Shown in pieces: positions 19,701 to 31,900 of a DNA stretch of 64,000 nucleotides. Position numbers and translations under genes: made by a program. This DNA is from Pseudoips prasinana (lineage: Eukaryota; Arthropoda; Insecta; Lepidoptera; Nolidae): positions 10,664,001 through 10,728,000 of the forward strand of contig OX621237.1 of assembly GCA_951640165.1 (NCBI GenBank), read 5' to 3'. Under the pieces are notes generated by a model. It was given only the letters and a program-made list of their open reading frames with translations, did no database searches and was not told the origin of the DNA. How positions within the stretch are numbered: the stretch's first letter is position 1; each line of letters starts with the position of its first letter.

Positions 19701-22700
19701 GGAACGTGACAAATGGAAGTCCGTTGTCTCTGCTTACCCCTCTGGGAAACAGGCGTGAGTCTATGTATGTATGTATGAAAAATAATAAAACTACCTACTA
19801 AACGAACGTAAGATTTATTCACTTTAATAACTACTAATAGATATAGTATTATGTTACGTGCTCACGGGCGTATTCTAATCCCTATATATACCTACACGAA
19901 ACACATATAATTAACACCCGGAAAATGGAAAGGAAAAGGAAAGATAATATTGACTCACATAAACCGCAACTTTTAGTTTCCCTGACAGGTGAATCTGCTC
20001 TACTTGGTCTCGTGGTCACCCTCGACAAATTTGTTTGCTTCGCTTGACCCGAACGTTCCTATCTTCTTCAGCCCCAAACATTTTGATTCGTTAAACAACG
20101 GTTTTACCAAAAAAAGCAGGTGTACTTATTTGGTGATTAGTGTTGGTTGAGCGAAGACTACGAACAAAACGCCAACCAAGAATACGACCGGGACCAACAT
20201 CGCCCTCCATGACTCGTATTGTGCATTTGTATCCACGAAATGCCAATTGTAGTCAAATCTCCCTAAAAATCGACCATTTCATGCGTTTCCACGTCAGTAA
20301 CCACCCTTATCTGAAGTTGAGGCGTTCATAGCCAGATGCTCTCAACGATCTGTGATTGTCAAGATTAACCAACTAGGATCGCAGTCAGCCCATAGATAGG
20401 TGACCACCAAAGTGGCTTAATTTCTGAGCGTCTCCATGCTTCAGAGGACACGTTATGCTGCCAGTCCGGTTGTAGCTATAAGGCAACAGTTGTTAAGCTT
20501 TGTCTGAGGCTTTATGGCGCCTTGAACAACTCTGACACTAGAGCAACCACAACCACAACCTTCAAAAGTGGGGTTTCATACCATCAGCAGCCTGTGACTG
20601 TGGAGCACCAGACCAGACCATTGCGCACATTGTCGAAGAGTGCCCCATAAGACATTTCTCAGGGGGACTTGAGGGTCTGCTTGCGCTTACAACCGAGGCA
20701 AGGGACTGGCTACTGAATCTAGACCTAAAATTGTAATTTTAGATATAAAATTGTAACTTATATTAACGGGAAAATAGCTATACGAAAAGAAGACTAGATT
20801 AATCACCGCCCATACAATACGTAAGTAAGTTTCTGAGGTTGAAACCTCGAAAAAGAGTGCTGACTTACGCAAGCTTACAGTCTTATCTTCTAGGTAGCTT
20901 GAGGACCCGTATGCTGCTACTGTCCAGTGAAATAGTGAAAGTCTGTTAAGCAAACTGTAAAGTGAACTCCATCACCAAAAATTTGCAAATGATTACACAT
21001 AAAAAAAACTACACTGCTTTAGCATCACATACATTCACCATTATATAACTTAAAGGTATTGAGAATGGGTAACTTTTTTTGTGATATGAAAACAAATTAT
21101 ACCTATTTCAGTTAAATGAGTTATGAAACTAGAGTTTACTAATAAATATTGTAACTAAATGGTAAGTTTTGTATGGAATAAATTAATATATTCAGTTCTA
21201 AATTTCTCACAATACTAAATAATTACCTTGTAGGACATAATTTTTCCAATTCTCTCAGTGATTGCTTTCCTGTTATTCTATCAGGAACAACATATGATGC
21301 ATTGTCATCTTTTTTGAAAGCAACATTAATGAGATCTATACTCTGCTCTGGACTTAAATACTTATCAGCTAAAAGAGCTAGTATGGTACAGTCCAATCCT
21401 CCAGAAAATAATATACCAACTGTGCAGTGATTGCAAGTCTTGGTATCTGTATTAATACACTCTTTGCATTTATTTGGCTGTCTATTCAATCTCAATTGAA
21501 TGCTATTTTGTAATAGTTCAGTAAGTTTTAGGACAGTTTCCTTTATAATTGTACAATCCAATAGCTGTTTGAAGATAGTTAATTTGCATTGCACATTTTT
21601 TGCAATAGAATCTATAATTTTCACTACAGGATCCTGAAATGATTGGAATAAAAAGTGTTTATAGATATAAATACAATAAATCAAGAATAAAATACAATCC
21701 TGCCCTTTTTTTCCAATAATTACCTCCTCAAAGATGTCTGCTTCTTCACAGAGAAATTGAAATTCATTGTCAGGCAAACTTTGTTGTTTTCTAAGAGTTT
21801 CCAACCAATCTTCTATAACAAATTCTGTAGTATTTAATTTTTCATTCCAAGGAATTACCTTGATGGTATTCTTAACCAAGTTTAGTATTTGAATATTATT
21901 GGCTGGTATTTCAACACAGTCATAGGACCTTCCTGGGAACACAAATTATAATTTAATGGTATACCTTAAGAAATTAAAAAATAAGTAAACAAATTATAAA
22001 TAGAATACTTGCCTAATACATTACTAATTGTGATGCAATTATCATTTTTATGAAAAAGCAATGTACTTCTTCCAATTCTATCCCTGGTAAAATACATATT
22101 TTTATTTGTCTTGTCATAGTAAATGATGGCAAAAGGACCTTTTAACAATTTTAATTCCTCGACTATCTCATTTTCAGAAGCCTGAAAATATAAACAAGTG
22201 GTTAATATTTAATTAGGTCAATATTCATAAAAAAGTTATATATTCCATGGTTTTTAACAATGCTTACTTTTTTCCTGCTGAGTTTATTCATGATTAACTG
22301 GGTATCACTGATGTCAGTGGCCCATGTCTCATCAAATATGTCTCCATTATACAACAGTACACCATTTTCATCATCAACAGGTTGTTGAGTTAAATATGGA
22401 CCTTGCATCCACAGGACAGATCCGCAGAAATTTATGGTTACTCCATTACCAACATTCACTTCCAAGAATTGAGTACAATCTGGGCCTCTATTCTTTATTC
22501 TTCTTAATACTTCCATATTCTAAAAATTAAAACATTAAAACTAAGAAGTTCTGTTCAATTTTAAATCTCTTCTATAGTCTCATGATAATATTTTATGTTA
22601 TCCTTTCCATGCAACCAATTTTAGGATAGGGACTAAGTGGAGGTTGTTACAAAATTAGAGTCCTGGCAGGATGTGTTCCTTTATTTTACTAAATTTATCT

Positions 22701-22961
22701 TTATTTTCATATTGATCATGACTAACCAACAGACGTAAGAAACACATTTTTTCAGCTTTAGATATTTTTTGAATTAACTAAAATCTATGAAACGATTTTA
22801 AAAACCTAATATACCACCCAAAAGTACCTACTAGCTATAAAAATGCTCCGGGAAAAACGGTAGTCCGTTCGCACTGTGTTAGCGAATTAATAATTATTTT
22901 TAATGTATACCTTTAGTGAAGTAGTGCTTGAATAACATATTTCACAAAAAATGCCACACAT
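13762..22961 (-). CDS. ASNSD1: Asparagine synthetase domain-containing protein 1 (8 exons, 564 aa)
   Basis: Exons on the minus strand: 22961-22911, 22519-22268, 22181-22013, 21932-21724, 21633-21227, 15813-15642, 15542-15301, 13954-13762. All junctions keep frame; the sum is 1695 bp. The start [12 protein letters not shown] has the Cys2 of the N-terminal glutamine amidotransferase-like domain, followed by [41 protein letters not shown] and RIGRSTLL. The C-terminal asparagine-synthase-like domain has the PP-loop [63 protein letters not shown] and, in the last exon, [12 protein letters not shown] plus [14 protein letters not shown]. This matches ASNSD1, a paralogue of asparagine synthetase present in most animals; its exact activity is poorly known. 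Human ASNSD1 is somewhat longer (643 aa). Intron 3 is GC-AG. Intron 5 is 5.4 kb and filled with repeats. The PP-loop has SGGLDC where SGGxDS is usual. Confidence 0.92.
14239..14825 (+). repeat. Dispersed repeat (ACCGGCCAAGTGCGAGTC family), copy 2
   Basis: Same family, orientation and ends as 3769-4312 (AACCGGCCAAGTGCGAGTC to GGCTACGGAACCCTAAAAA). It contains a G homopolymer (about 14459-14470). It lies in intron 7 of ASNSD1. Confidence 0.7.
14998..15140. repeat. Dispersed repeat shared with UPF2 intron 8, copy 1
   Basis: The core GTGATATTATGTTAAA...GGAACAACTTCCGTGCGTTTAAGCGCTTTTGCCAT... is repeated with few changes at 36941-37070. On the minus strand both give a short peptide like [14 protein letters not shown]. 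The class of repeat is unknown. Confidence 0.6.
16085..16150 (+). repeat. RTE LINE 3'-tail fragment
   Basis: Contains TTTGTCCAGCAGTGGACG followed by TTTCGGCTGATATG, the same 3' tail as the RTE element ending at 31792. Confidence 0.6.
17902..18158. mobile_element. GC-rich MITE with TTA target duplication (Harbinger-like)
   Basis: 257 bp with ends GGGTGATTTCAGAGT and, reversed, GGCTGATTTCAGAGT. TTA flanks both ends (17899-17901 and 18159-18161). The interior is unusually rich in GCGC/CGCG, in contrast to the AT-rich intron around it. A 3-bp TTA/TAA duplication is typical of the PIF/Harbinger superfamily. The ORF covering it on the minus strand is a composition artefact. Confidence 0.7.
19223..19760 (+). 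pseudogene. LINE reverse transcriptase C-terminal fragment
   Basis: The reading frame gives [40 protein letters not shown] and [20 protein letters not shown], the region downstream of the catalytic domain in many arthropod LINE polyproteins. The upstream catalytic part is absent (5' truncation, as usual for LINE insertions). A frame change near 19590 precedes the end; the last copy-like sequence is a TATG repeat near 19765-19775. It lies in ASNSD1 intron 5, antisense to the gene. Confidence 0.65.
20340..20560 (+). repeat. Dispersed repeat (CTCCATGCTTCAGAGGACACG family), copy 1
   Basis: The block with ATGCTTCAGAGGACACGTTA, then GTAGCTATAAGGCAACAG and AACAACTCTGACACTA is related to 53765-53910 (ATGCTTCGGAGGGCACGTTA...AATAATTCTGACACTA). 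It ends in a CAACCACAACC run. Probably part of a LINE 3' end or SINE. Confidence 0.5.
20559..20736 (+). pseudogene. LINE ORF2 C-terminal fragment
   Basis: The frame reads [20 protein letters not shown] then [19 protein letters not shown] and ends [16 protein letters not shown]. The CDCG...H.V.ECP pattern is the zinc-binding C-terminus seen in I/Jockey-type LINE ORF2 proteins. Only the last ~55 residues remain. Confidence 0.6.
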
Positions 22962-23907
22962 GTCGATTATACCACAGTATCCTTGAAAAAGAAATACCCA
23001 ATTCAAAAGTTAAGATAGCCACAAACTTTTATTGACAGAGACAGAGACTCTTATTAATCATAGAGAAGTTAACAAATTACGTTTATTTTTAATATCCAAA
23101 TTAATTCAAAATGTATATTTTCAAATATTTTGATTTACATGCTCTTTTTATTTTGACAGTCGTAGTTTAGAGTTGGGGTATCTATAAACCAATGGTGGGT
23201 AAATAATCGATTCGTATGTTTACGATACACATACGTAAACATTGTTAATCGTTTTAAAGTAGTTATGCTTCCACAAGTACGTATACCGTGAAATTTTATT
23301 CAGTCTGTTATTTTTTTAAATAAGTATGTGCTGCGTTATACAAATTCTAAGAATACAAACTCAAAATCTATTTAAAGTATCTGCGAAAATAAATTAATGT
23401 GTGAGATTTAATTACAGTCAGCGTTACATACATCGTTCCAGGTAAATTTACTTAAATTCAAAGTACTTAAAGGTAAAAATAAGCCATTGCAATATTTTTA
23501 CATTATACAAAGACCACTATTATATTTTATTCACTTTCTAACTACTATCTTCAATGACAGAGTCAAATACATTTAGCTTGGATATTAACTTGCTGTCTCG
23601 TAAGTTCTAAAAAGAGTGTGTACAAGAGAATGCTCTGTAATGATAGATATGAGAATTTCTCAAAAAAAATGTACTTTCTATCTTATTCTCTGTCCCATGT
23701 TTTCAATTTTGTTTTTCTATACATATAATAGATCATTACTAGTTTCTACTAAATTATATAATTAGTAAGTTAATTGCTCTAAGTAAAAATTATTAAAAAT
23801 GTATCATTATAATAAGAATTTATAAAATATAAAAATATTTAAAAAATCGGTTTAATCTAGTTGTATGAAAAGTGAAGTGTCCCAATTTCATACCGTCCCA
23901 AACGATC

Positions 23908-24071
23908 GATTTATTTATAAATTAAATGGGGTCTTTTATTTCGTAATAAATACATTTAAGTGATTCTAGAATATCCGGAAGTTCACTCAGTACAGAACTT
24001 CCGGATATTCTAGAATCACTTAAATGTATTTATTACGAAATAAAAGACCCCATTTAATTTATAAATAAATC
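23908..24071. repeat. Perfect 77-bp inverted repeat with 10-bp loop
   Basis: Arms 23908-23984 and 23995-24071 are perfect reverse complements with a 10-base loop. It can form a very stable hairpin. No target duplication is obvious at the borders. It may be a young foldback MITE, an inverted duplication, or an assembly artefact; the absence of any mismatch points to recent origin. Confidence 0.85.
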
Positions 24072-25255
24072 TTTAGTCCTATAGAACAAATATATTTAAT
24101 AAATAATTATTTTAAAGTATCGCATTAAAAGTTCCTTTTTAGTTTTCTTCTTTTGTGACCGTAATTTTGGAAAATATCAACGCCTATTTGGTATTAATAT
24201 GTTTTAAACTAGTGGCAGCATTAGCAAGATCAGCATTCATCTTGTTTAAGTTTAGATATTTCTTTTGCGTGCCGTCCGGGAACATTGAATGTTGTCCGCC
24301 TGGTTGCTGGTCTGAAAAAAATCCTAACTTTGTTACCCAACAATCAGAGCTAAGCTCCAATTTTATATTTTATTTCCCCTCGAGTACCATTAAAGCTCTT
24401 AATCTCGATTTCGAAAGTCAAATCATAAACGAGTACTAGCTAGAGTTGTGCGCGTAAACAATTTTAATAATTTTTGTAACCTTAATTCGTTACCTCTTTT
24501 TTTGTTACTCTTGAGTGGTAACCTATAAATGGAAAAGTGAATAACAAAATAGGAAATTGTTAGGCAGAGTATTGACTGCCTGATTTTGAGTATAATTATG
24601 ACGATGTAATTTTATCAGTTTTAATAAAATTAAATATTATATTTATATTTTAAAAAGAACTTATAAATATAAACTCAAAATACACCTCCAAAAAAAGTTA
24701 AACTAATTAAGTTAAGAAAACTAATATAGAGATTATTATTATAGAATACGAATAAAAAAATAATAAACATTTATAAATATATGTAAAGAGATTGATTAAG
24801 AGTAATATTCATGCTAACAATGTATAGTCCTAGAATTGTTAAAAACCTTTAAACTGTCTAATCGGTCAGTGTTTATTATTATTAGATTATTACGAAATAT
24901 AAATGTTTCCTGACGGAGGTTCTTCTATCAATATATTTAAGGCAAATATAATTATTTGCACAACTGTGAAGTCTAGGCTTAAAAAATCCTATTTTATTTC
25001 CAGTTTTCTATTTTTTTTACTGTCCCATAAAAGCAGACGCATATTTCTTTTCTTTATTTATATATTTTTGACATAAATACATTTTTGTGATAAAAACTAA
25101 AATATATGGTTAGTCTTTGCATTATGTATATATACACAATTTTAATACAAAATAAAGTAGGGTCAATAATGTAAAGTTAAACAAGAGGTGTGACCGAATA
25201 GTAACGTAAAGGAAATAACACCGCCTTTAATTTAAGATTTGCATATTAATATGGA

Positions 25256-25387
25256 CCGATGATCTTGTGCGGGTCGCTGGAAACTGCTGGATGCGAATAG
25301 CACAAGACCGGCAATTGTGGAGATCTTTGGGGGAGGCCTTTGTCCAGCAGTGGACGTCTTTCGGCTGATATGATGATGATGATGATG
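25256..25387 (+). mobile_element. Severely 5'-truncated RTE LINE copy
   Basis: 132 bp nearly identical to the last part of the RTE element at 31659-31792 (CCGATGATCTTGTGCGGGTC through CAGCAGTGGACG and TTTCGGCTGATATG to the GATGAT tail). The direct repeat ATATTAATATGGA at 25243-25255 and 25388-25400 is its target duplication. The close match to the longer copy suggests the same subfamily. Confidence 0.85.
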
Positions 25388-25928
25388 ATATTAATATGGA
25401 GTGATTGACTGAAAAACATGTTGAATGTTGTTTTATTATCACATTTAATTCATTAAATATTCCGGTAATTGGTTTCTACATTAAATTTACGTAAACGAAT
25501 GAAGGTAACCAAATAAGAATTTTTCTCCACCTTGGGTCTGTTTTTATGGATTTTGCTATTTATTTACGTTTCAAATCTCAAAACAAACCTTATATTACTA
25601 AACTTTAGGCATTTACCCATAGCTTAAAATAAAGAAATCAAGTATATTTCAATATTTTAATTTCAACATAATTTCTGAGAAAAGGTACAATTTTTTTGAG
25701 AAACGCTCATATGCATAATAAGTGCATAGATGATCGAGTGTACTCGAGTGACGTTTGTGAGCATAGCCCTGCACGCCTTGCAGTAATTTTGCAGTGTTGT
25801 CTCGTTATGTCAATGTCAAATACAAACTTCAAAACAGTCTAATTGTATTTTGGGAACAATAACAACTTTTGAAAAACAGGAAATATATATCTATTTCTCC
25901 ATAGTATGCTATATGGGATCCCATTAAA

Positions 25929-28900
25929 ATGACATCAACCGAAAAAGATGGAGAAAAAAGTGAACATGGGGAAGAGGGGACGCCGGAAAATGCGAAAGAC
26001 GAGAAGGACGAACTCGACGAATATATAGTTAACCTAGAAGCTAGAGTCACGCAGAAATCCGAAATGAGGAACCAAAATCTAAATTGTGTTCGACCACCCG
26101 ATAACTATTTCTCCAAGTTAGACTCTGGGTTAAAAAAGAACACCACTTTTGTTAAGAAACTGAAGTCATTCAGCGCCTCGCAAATTGACGCTCTTTTAAA
26201 AGATTTCAATGCTCTGAATCTTACTAAATACATATCTGAGGTAGCAGCGGCTATAGCTGAGGCGAAGCTTAAAATGTCTGATATATCAGCCGCCATAAAC
26301 TTGTGCTGTGCTCTCCATCGCACATATGCTGACTTCTCATCAAACTTTTTTGAAAACTGGCAGAAAATTCTTACATTCAAAGCTACTGATAAGATAAGCA
26401 ATTTTTCTAAATTGCGTGTGGATATACGATTTTATGCTGAGCTTGTAGCTGTCGGAATATTCACAAACAAAACTGGACTACCATTGTTGGGAAATGTTCT
26501 CACTGTGTTAATAAATATGGATAAAGAAGAACACAATAATATATCAATATTGTTGTCATTTTGCAAACATTGTGGTGAAGATTATGCTGGCTTGGTGCCT
26601 AAGAAAATAAGAGATTCCGCAGAGGTATGTTGTTTGTTTTGTGTGGAAAGCATGCTGTAAATCATACTGACTTCAATGTTAACCCATTATCATTTTTGTT
26701 AAAATAATAAATAAATAAAATATACTTTATTGTACACAAAAAGTACATTTTACAATGAAACATTGATTATAATGAACAATGTCTTATCGCATAAAGCGAT
26801 TTCTTCCAGACAATATCTCAGAAAATATGTTATTAGTTAGAGCAGATTAAGCTTGGTGATAGTGGGCCAATGACAATAGATTTTAAGTTAGAATCATAAG
26901 TTTATCAAACAAAACCTTATGAAAACTCAAATGAAAATTTTAGGTGCCTTACTAGTATTATTTATATAAATAATAAATAGTCAGGGGCATGTCAATATTT
27001 ACTTTTACGGCAAGCCTAACTTGAGCATAGCTTTACAATAGTGTTTTTTTATGAATTCAGTAAAATTCTCCGTTTTTGGTTCACTGGGCACCATTAGTCA
27101 GTCAGAACAATTACAATTGTAATATTACATTATATGCTTTCTTCATTAATATTCAGTAGCAATTATACTTAAATAGGACAATTTTTCTTTTCCTTTACTC
27201 ATTACTACACATTTGTTTTAGTTCTACAAAACTCTGTGCAAATGCTATGAAGAGAAGAAAGTTAACCCTTAACCAAACTATGATATATTTTTTTTTATTG
27301 TGTTTGGACCTTATCCCTACGTAATAAGGTTGAAATTGATATGGCCTTGTACAGCCCACAGCCTGTTTAAGCATTAATTGTTAGGAAATTTCTCTACCTG
27401 TTTAAAGTGTTGGTAAACTTGTTGAGCTTATAAGGTAGGGTTCCTTGCACATGAAAATTGAGTTTGGTTCATATCTTATCAACTATGTTTTGTGCCAGAA
27501 ATTGAATTATTTGTTGTTTGAGTATATTTTACATAGTGATAATAATATTTTTTAATTATAAATTTATAAATTTCAAGTTCCCAGTTTGTTTAGTAATGAG
27601 GTGGACTAGTTTTAATGTCCAAAATGATCAGTTTAGTTAGACCAATTTAATTTAATTTGGTTTTAAATTCTGTATACTTTATTTCAGAAATATAACATTA
27701 CTTTACCAAGAAATACATTTTTAACAGCTGAAAAACAGACAGTAGTAAGGACATTGCTCAAAGACTACTTCTTATCATTGACAAAGCATCTACTAGCAGA
27801 AAGAGCTCAGTTACAGGCCCTGCATGTCGCCAACCAGCGAACACTGCATACTAGAGGTGAACTATCTCAAGAGAGGAAGGAGCAGTTGGAACAACATCAG
27901 GTAAGGGAAACATCCTTATCACTGACAAAGTATCTGTTCTATCTGAGACAGCTTAATAGATCACATTTGACATCTGTCAGTTACTAGTAAAGTGAATTGT
28001 AAAATCACCTTATTTGGTAATTATTACAACAAAGAAACATAGTAATTGAAAAACATTAAGCAAATGTGCAGTTCTAACTATGAAAAAATAAGCCAGTTAA
28101 GGTTATAATAATAATAATAATAATATGTTGGGACAATGTCACACAGATCATCCTAGCCCCAAACTAAGCAAAGCTTGTACTATGGGTACCAGGCGACGAT
28201 ATACCTACATACTTATATAGATAGATAAATACTTAAATACATAGAAAACATCCATGACTCAGAAACAAATATTTGTGCTCATCACACAAATATTTGCACT
28301 TACCGGGATTCGAACCCAGGACCACCAGCTTCGTAGGCAGGAGCACTACCAACTAGGCTACGGTGATCGTTATGTTGTTGAATTTTGATGAAGTGTCAAA
28401 TGTGATCTATTATATTGGCCCTACTTTAGCTTCAAGATCTTTATGCTGCTGGAGAGGAGACTGTACAGTTGAGGTAAGCTATCTCAGGTAGCAATTGGAA
28501 CTTTAAAGACTACAAGGCCTGCTTATCACCAAATAAAGGCACACTAGAGGTGAAATTGGAAGCAAGCAGTTTGAACAAGATCTGATAAACTTCTGTGATC
28601 CTATTTCTCTATGGCACTGAAACATCGACATATCATTTAGTTTTTTTTTTTCTATAAATGTTATTGTAATCTGTAACAGCCTGATTGCAGTAAATTCCTT
28701 ACTGGTGTAATACTGTTCATAAATTATTAAAAAATTTCTTTAGGCAACTTATGACAAGCTGCTGGCGGGGGCACAAAACTTTGCTGAAGTGCTGGGTGAA
28801 GACTTAGGAGAGGCTGGGGAACCACCAACTTTAACTCTCACAGTGACTGAAACTCAGGGCACTGTTAGTATAGGTGGCACCGAGGAGTACCCCATGCAAG

Positions 28901-31900
28901 CTGGCACTGACCCCTGGCAAGATGAGGACACAAGGACTTTTTATACCACCTTACCTGATCTAAAAGTGTTTATGCCTAACTATCAGTTAAAAGAGGTAAG
29001 AATTCATTATTTAGGTGAAATTATTTTATACTTTTAAGTTAATTTTGGAGATAGAGTTTTGTATTCTAAAAAAGGTTTTTGTAAAACAATTTTCCAACAT
29101 TCCAATAAAATGTCCATTTAGAAACCTGACATTGGGTATGATCCAGGCTACAATCCTAAATAGTATCTCTCTATAGCAGTGGATATACACTTTTGTGTAC
29201 AGCCTAGAGAGACTACAAGCTTAACAGAGCTTCTAATACTTGGGATTCAATTTATTTATTATTTCGCTGCTAAAATGGAAAACTACGACGAATGTGTTTG
29301 GTTTATGTGTAGCAAACTGTGAAAAGCAAGACTGAGACAGTAACAGAAGAGATGCTGGATGAAGACTTGAAGGAAGACGACCTGAGTGACAATGAGGCAC
29401 CGCCCACGGTTCCTGATATGGAGCAGGAGGAGGCACAGCCGGCGAATGTCTCCAACAAGTGAGTTTTATTTGCATTGCATTTATAAGACAGTGAAATTAT
29501 TTTTAGTAATTTTTGTTTTCGTTGAAATTGTCATTGTCTATACTATTGTATTTATATTGTAAAACAAAAAACGAGATAGACTTTATCTTGTCGACGAGTA
29601 GACAGATGTTCAATGACGTCTCAGTGATCAATACGGTTAAAACCGGGAGCGATCACAGACTGGTGAGAGGCTCATTGAACCTAAATGTCAAGCTCCAGAG
29701 GTCCCGACTGATAAAGTCTACGCTCCGACCTTTACCCATCCACATCCAAAACCCTAAACCCTTTCAGCTCGAACTGCAAAACCGTTTCGAATGCCTAGCA
29801 GATTGCGAGGAAGTGGACTCATACCACGACAGGCTCGTAGAAGCTGTCCATACGGCTGGGTCTAAGGTCTTCAAGGCCCACCGTACAAACAGAACCAAAA
29901 AGATCTCTGACTACACCCTGCAGCTTATGGACGAAAGACGGAAATTGGTTTTGACATCCTCTGATGATGCTACCAGATACCGGCAGCTCAACAGACAGAT
30001 CTCAAAGTCTTTGACTTGCGACACGCGTCAATTTAATACAAATTGTATTAAAGAAGCCATTGAGCGGAACAAAGGCTCTAAAGGGTTTGCAAGAGAACTG
30101 TCTGTTGGACAGGGCCAACTGACGAAGCTGAAGACTGAGGATGGCAGAATCGTCACGTCTAAACCTGAGTTGCTGGGAGAGATCGAGAGGTTCTACGGAC
30201 AGCTGTATACGAAAACCCAGTCACCTGTCGATAGTTGTGCCTCAGATCCCAGAGCACGACTAACCCAACACTTCACCGACGACATCCCGGACGTCAGCCT
30301 GTGCGAGATTAGAATGGCTCTCGAACAGCTTAAGAACAACAAGGCGCCTGGTGATGATGGAGTTACGGCAGAGCTTCTGAAGGCGGGTGGTACACCAATC
30401 CTACGGGCCCTTCAGAAGTTATTTAACTCCGTCATACTAGAAGGTCAAACGCCACAAGCATGGCACAGGGGTGTGGTGGTGCTCTTCTTCAAAAAGGGCG
30501 ATAAAACCCTCTTGAAGAATTACAGACCCATCACTCTGCTGAGCCATGTTTACAAATTGTTTTCGAGGGTCGTTACGAACCGTCTCGCGCGCAGGTTTGA
30601 CGACTTCCTGCCTCCCGAACAAGCCGGTTTCCGTAAAGGCTTTAGTACCATAGACCACATACATACGCTGCGGCAGGTTATACAGAAGACCGAAGAGTAT
30701 AACCAGCCATTATGCTTAGCGTTTGTGGACTATGAGAAAGCCTTTGATTCGATCGAAACTTGGGCCGTACTGAGGTCTCTCCAAAGGTGCCAAATCGACT
30801 ACCGGTATATCGAGGTGTTAAAGTGTTTGTACGAAAACGCCACTATGTCAGTGCGACTCCAGGTCCAGAACTCGAAACCTATCCACTTGCAGCGAGGTGT
30901 GAGACAGGGAGATGTTATATCTCCGAAACTGTTCACCGCTGCATTGGAAGATGTCTTCAAAATTCTGGACTGGAAAGGCTTTGGCATCAATGTCAATGGC
31001 GAGTACATCACCCACGATATAGTTGTCATGGCTGAGACCCTTGACTACCTTGGTACAATGCTCGATGGCCTCAGCAGAGTCTCTCAACAAGTGGGTCTGA
31101 AAATGAACATGGATAAGACAAAAATCATGTCGAACATCCATGTTGCACCCACTCTTGTTAAGGTTGGAGACTCTGCACTCGAAGTTGTAGAGAACTATAT
31201 TTACCTAGGACAGACCATCCAACTAGGTAGGTCCAACTTCGAGAAGGAGGTCAATCGTAGAATTCAACTCGGCTGGGCAGCGTTCGGGAAGCTACGTAAT
31301 ATCTTCTCGTCCCAAATACCGCAGTGTCTCAAGTCGAAAGTCTTCGACCAGTGTGTGTTGCCAGTGATGACTTACGGAACGGAGACGTGGTCGCTCACTA
31401 TGTGCCTTATCAGGCGGCTCAAGGTCACCCAAAGAGCAATGGAAAGGGCTATGCTTGGAGTTTCCCTGCGAGATCGAATCAGAAATGATGAGATCCGCAG
31501 GCGAACCAAAGTAACCGACATAGCCGCAAGAATTGCCAAGCGGAAGTGGCAGTGGGCAGGGCACATAGATCGAAGAGCCGACGGCCGCTGGGGCAGAAAG
31601 GTTCTCGAGTGGCGACCACGAACCGGAAGACGCAGCGTGGGCAGGCCCCCTACAAGATGGACCGATGATCTTGTGCGGGTCGCTGGAAATCGCTGGATGC
31701 GGATAGCGCAAGACCGGCAATTGTGGAGATCTTTGGGGGAGGCCTTTGTCCAGCAGTGGACGTCTTTCGGCTGATATGATGATGATGATGAGCTGTGCCC
31801 TGCGGTTTATCCCGCGCTAAACTTTATAGCCTATGTGTTAATCCAGGGTGTCAGCCAACTCCATACCAAATTTGATTAAAATTACTCCAGCCGTTTAGAT

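Larger units (their letters stand above)
15814..21226 (-). other. ASNSD1 intron 5 (5.4 kb), repeat-filled
   Basis: The acceptor and donor sites fit the flanking exons in phase 2. Contents seen: an RTE tail fragment (about 16085-16150), a GC-rich MITE (17902-18158), a partial tRNA-SINE body (about 18718-18860), two LINE 3' fragments (19223-19760 and 20559-20736), and a pair of related segments around the motif GGTTGAGCG[AT]AGACTACGAAC (about 16560 and 20148). The rest is AT-rich with nothing recognisable. Confidence 0.6.
22962..25928. other. Divergent intergenic region between ASNSD1 and UPF2
   Basis: About 3 kb between two start codons facing away from each other, so it must hold both promoters. 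Contents seen: the perfect 77-bp palindrome (23908-24071) and an RTE tail copy with a 13-bp duplication (25243-25400). Neither gene shows a TATA box I would defend. The short ORF at 24155-24439 has no recognisable features. Confidence 0.5.

Noticed and set aside
24155..24439. 94-codon ORF between ASNSD1 and UPF2
   Set aside because: No domain, no splice context, AT-rich hydrophobic composition; nothing supports it as a gene.
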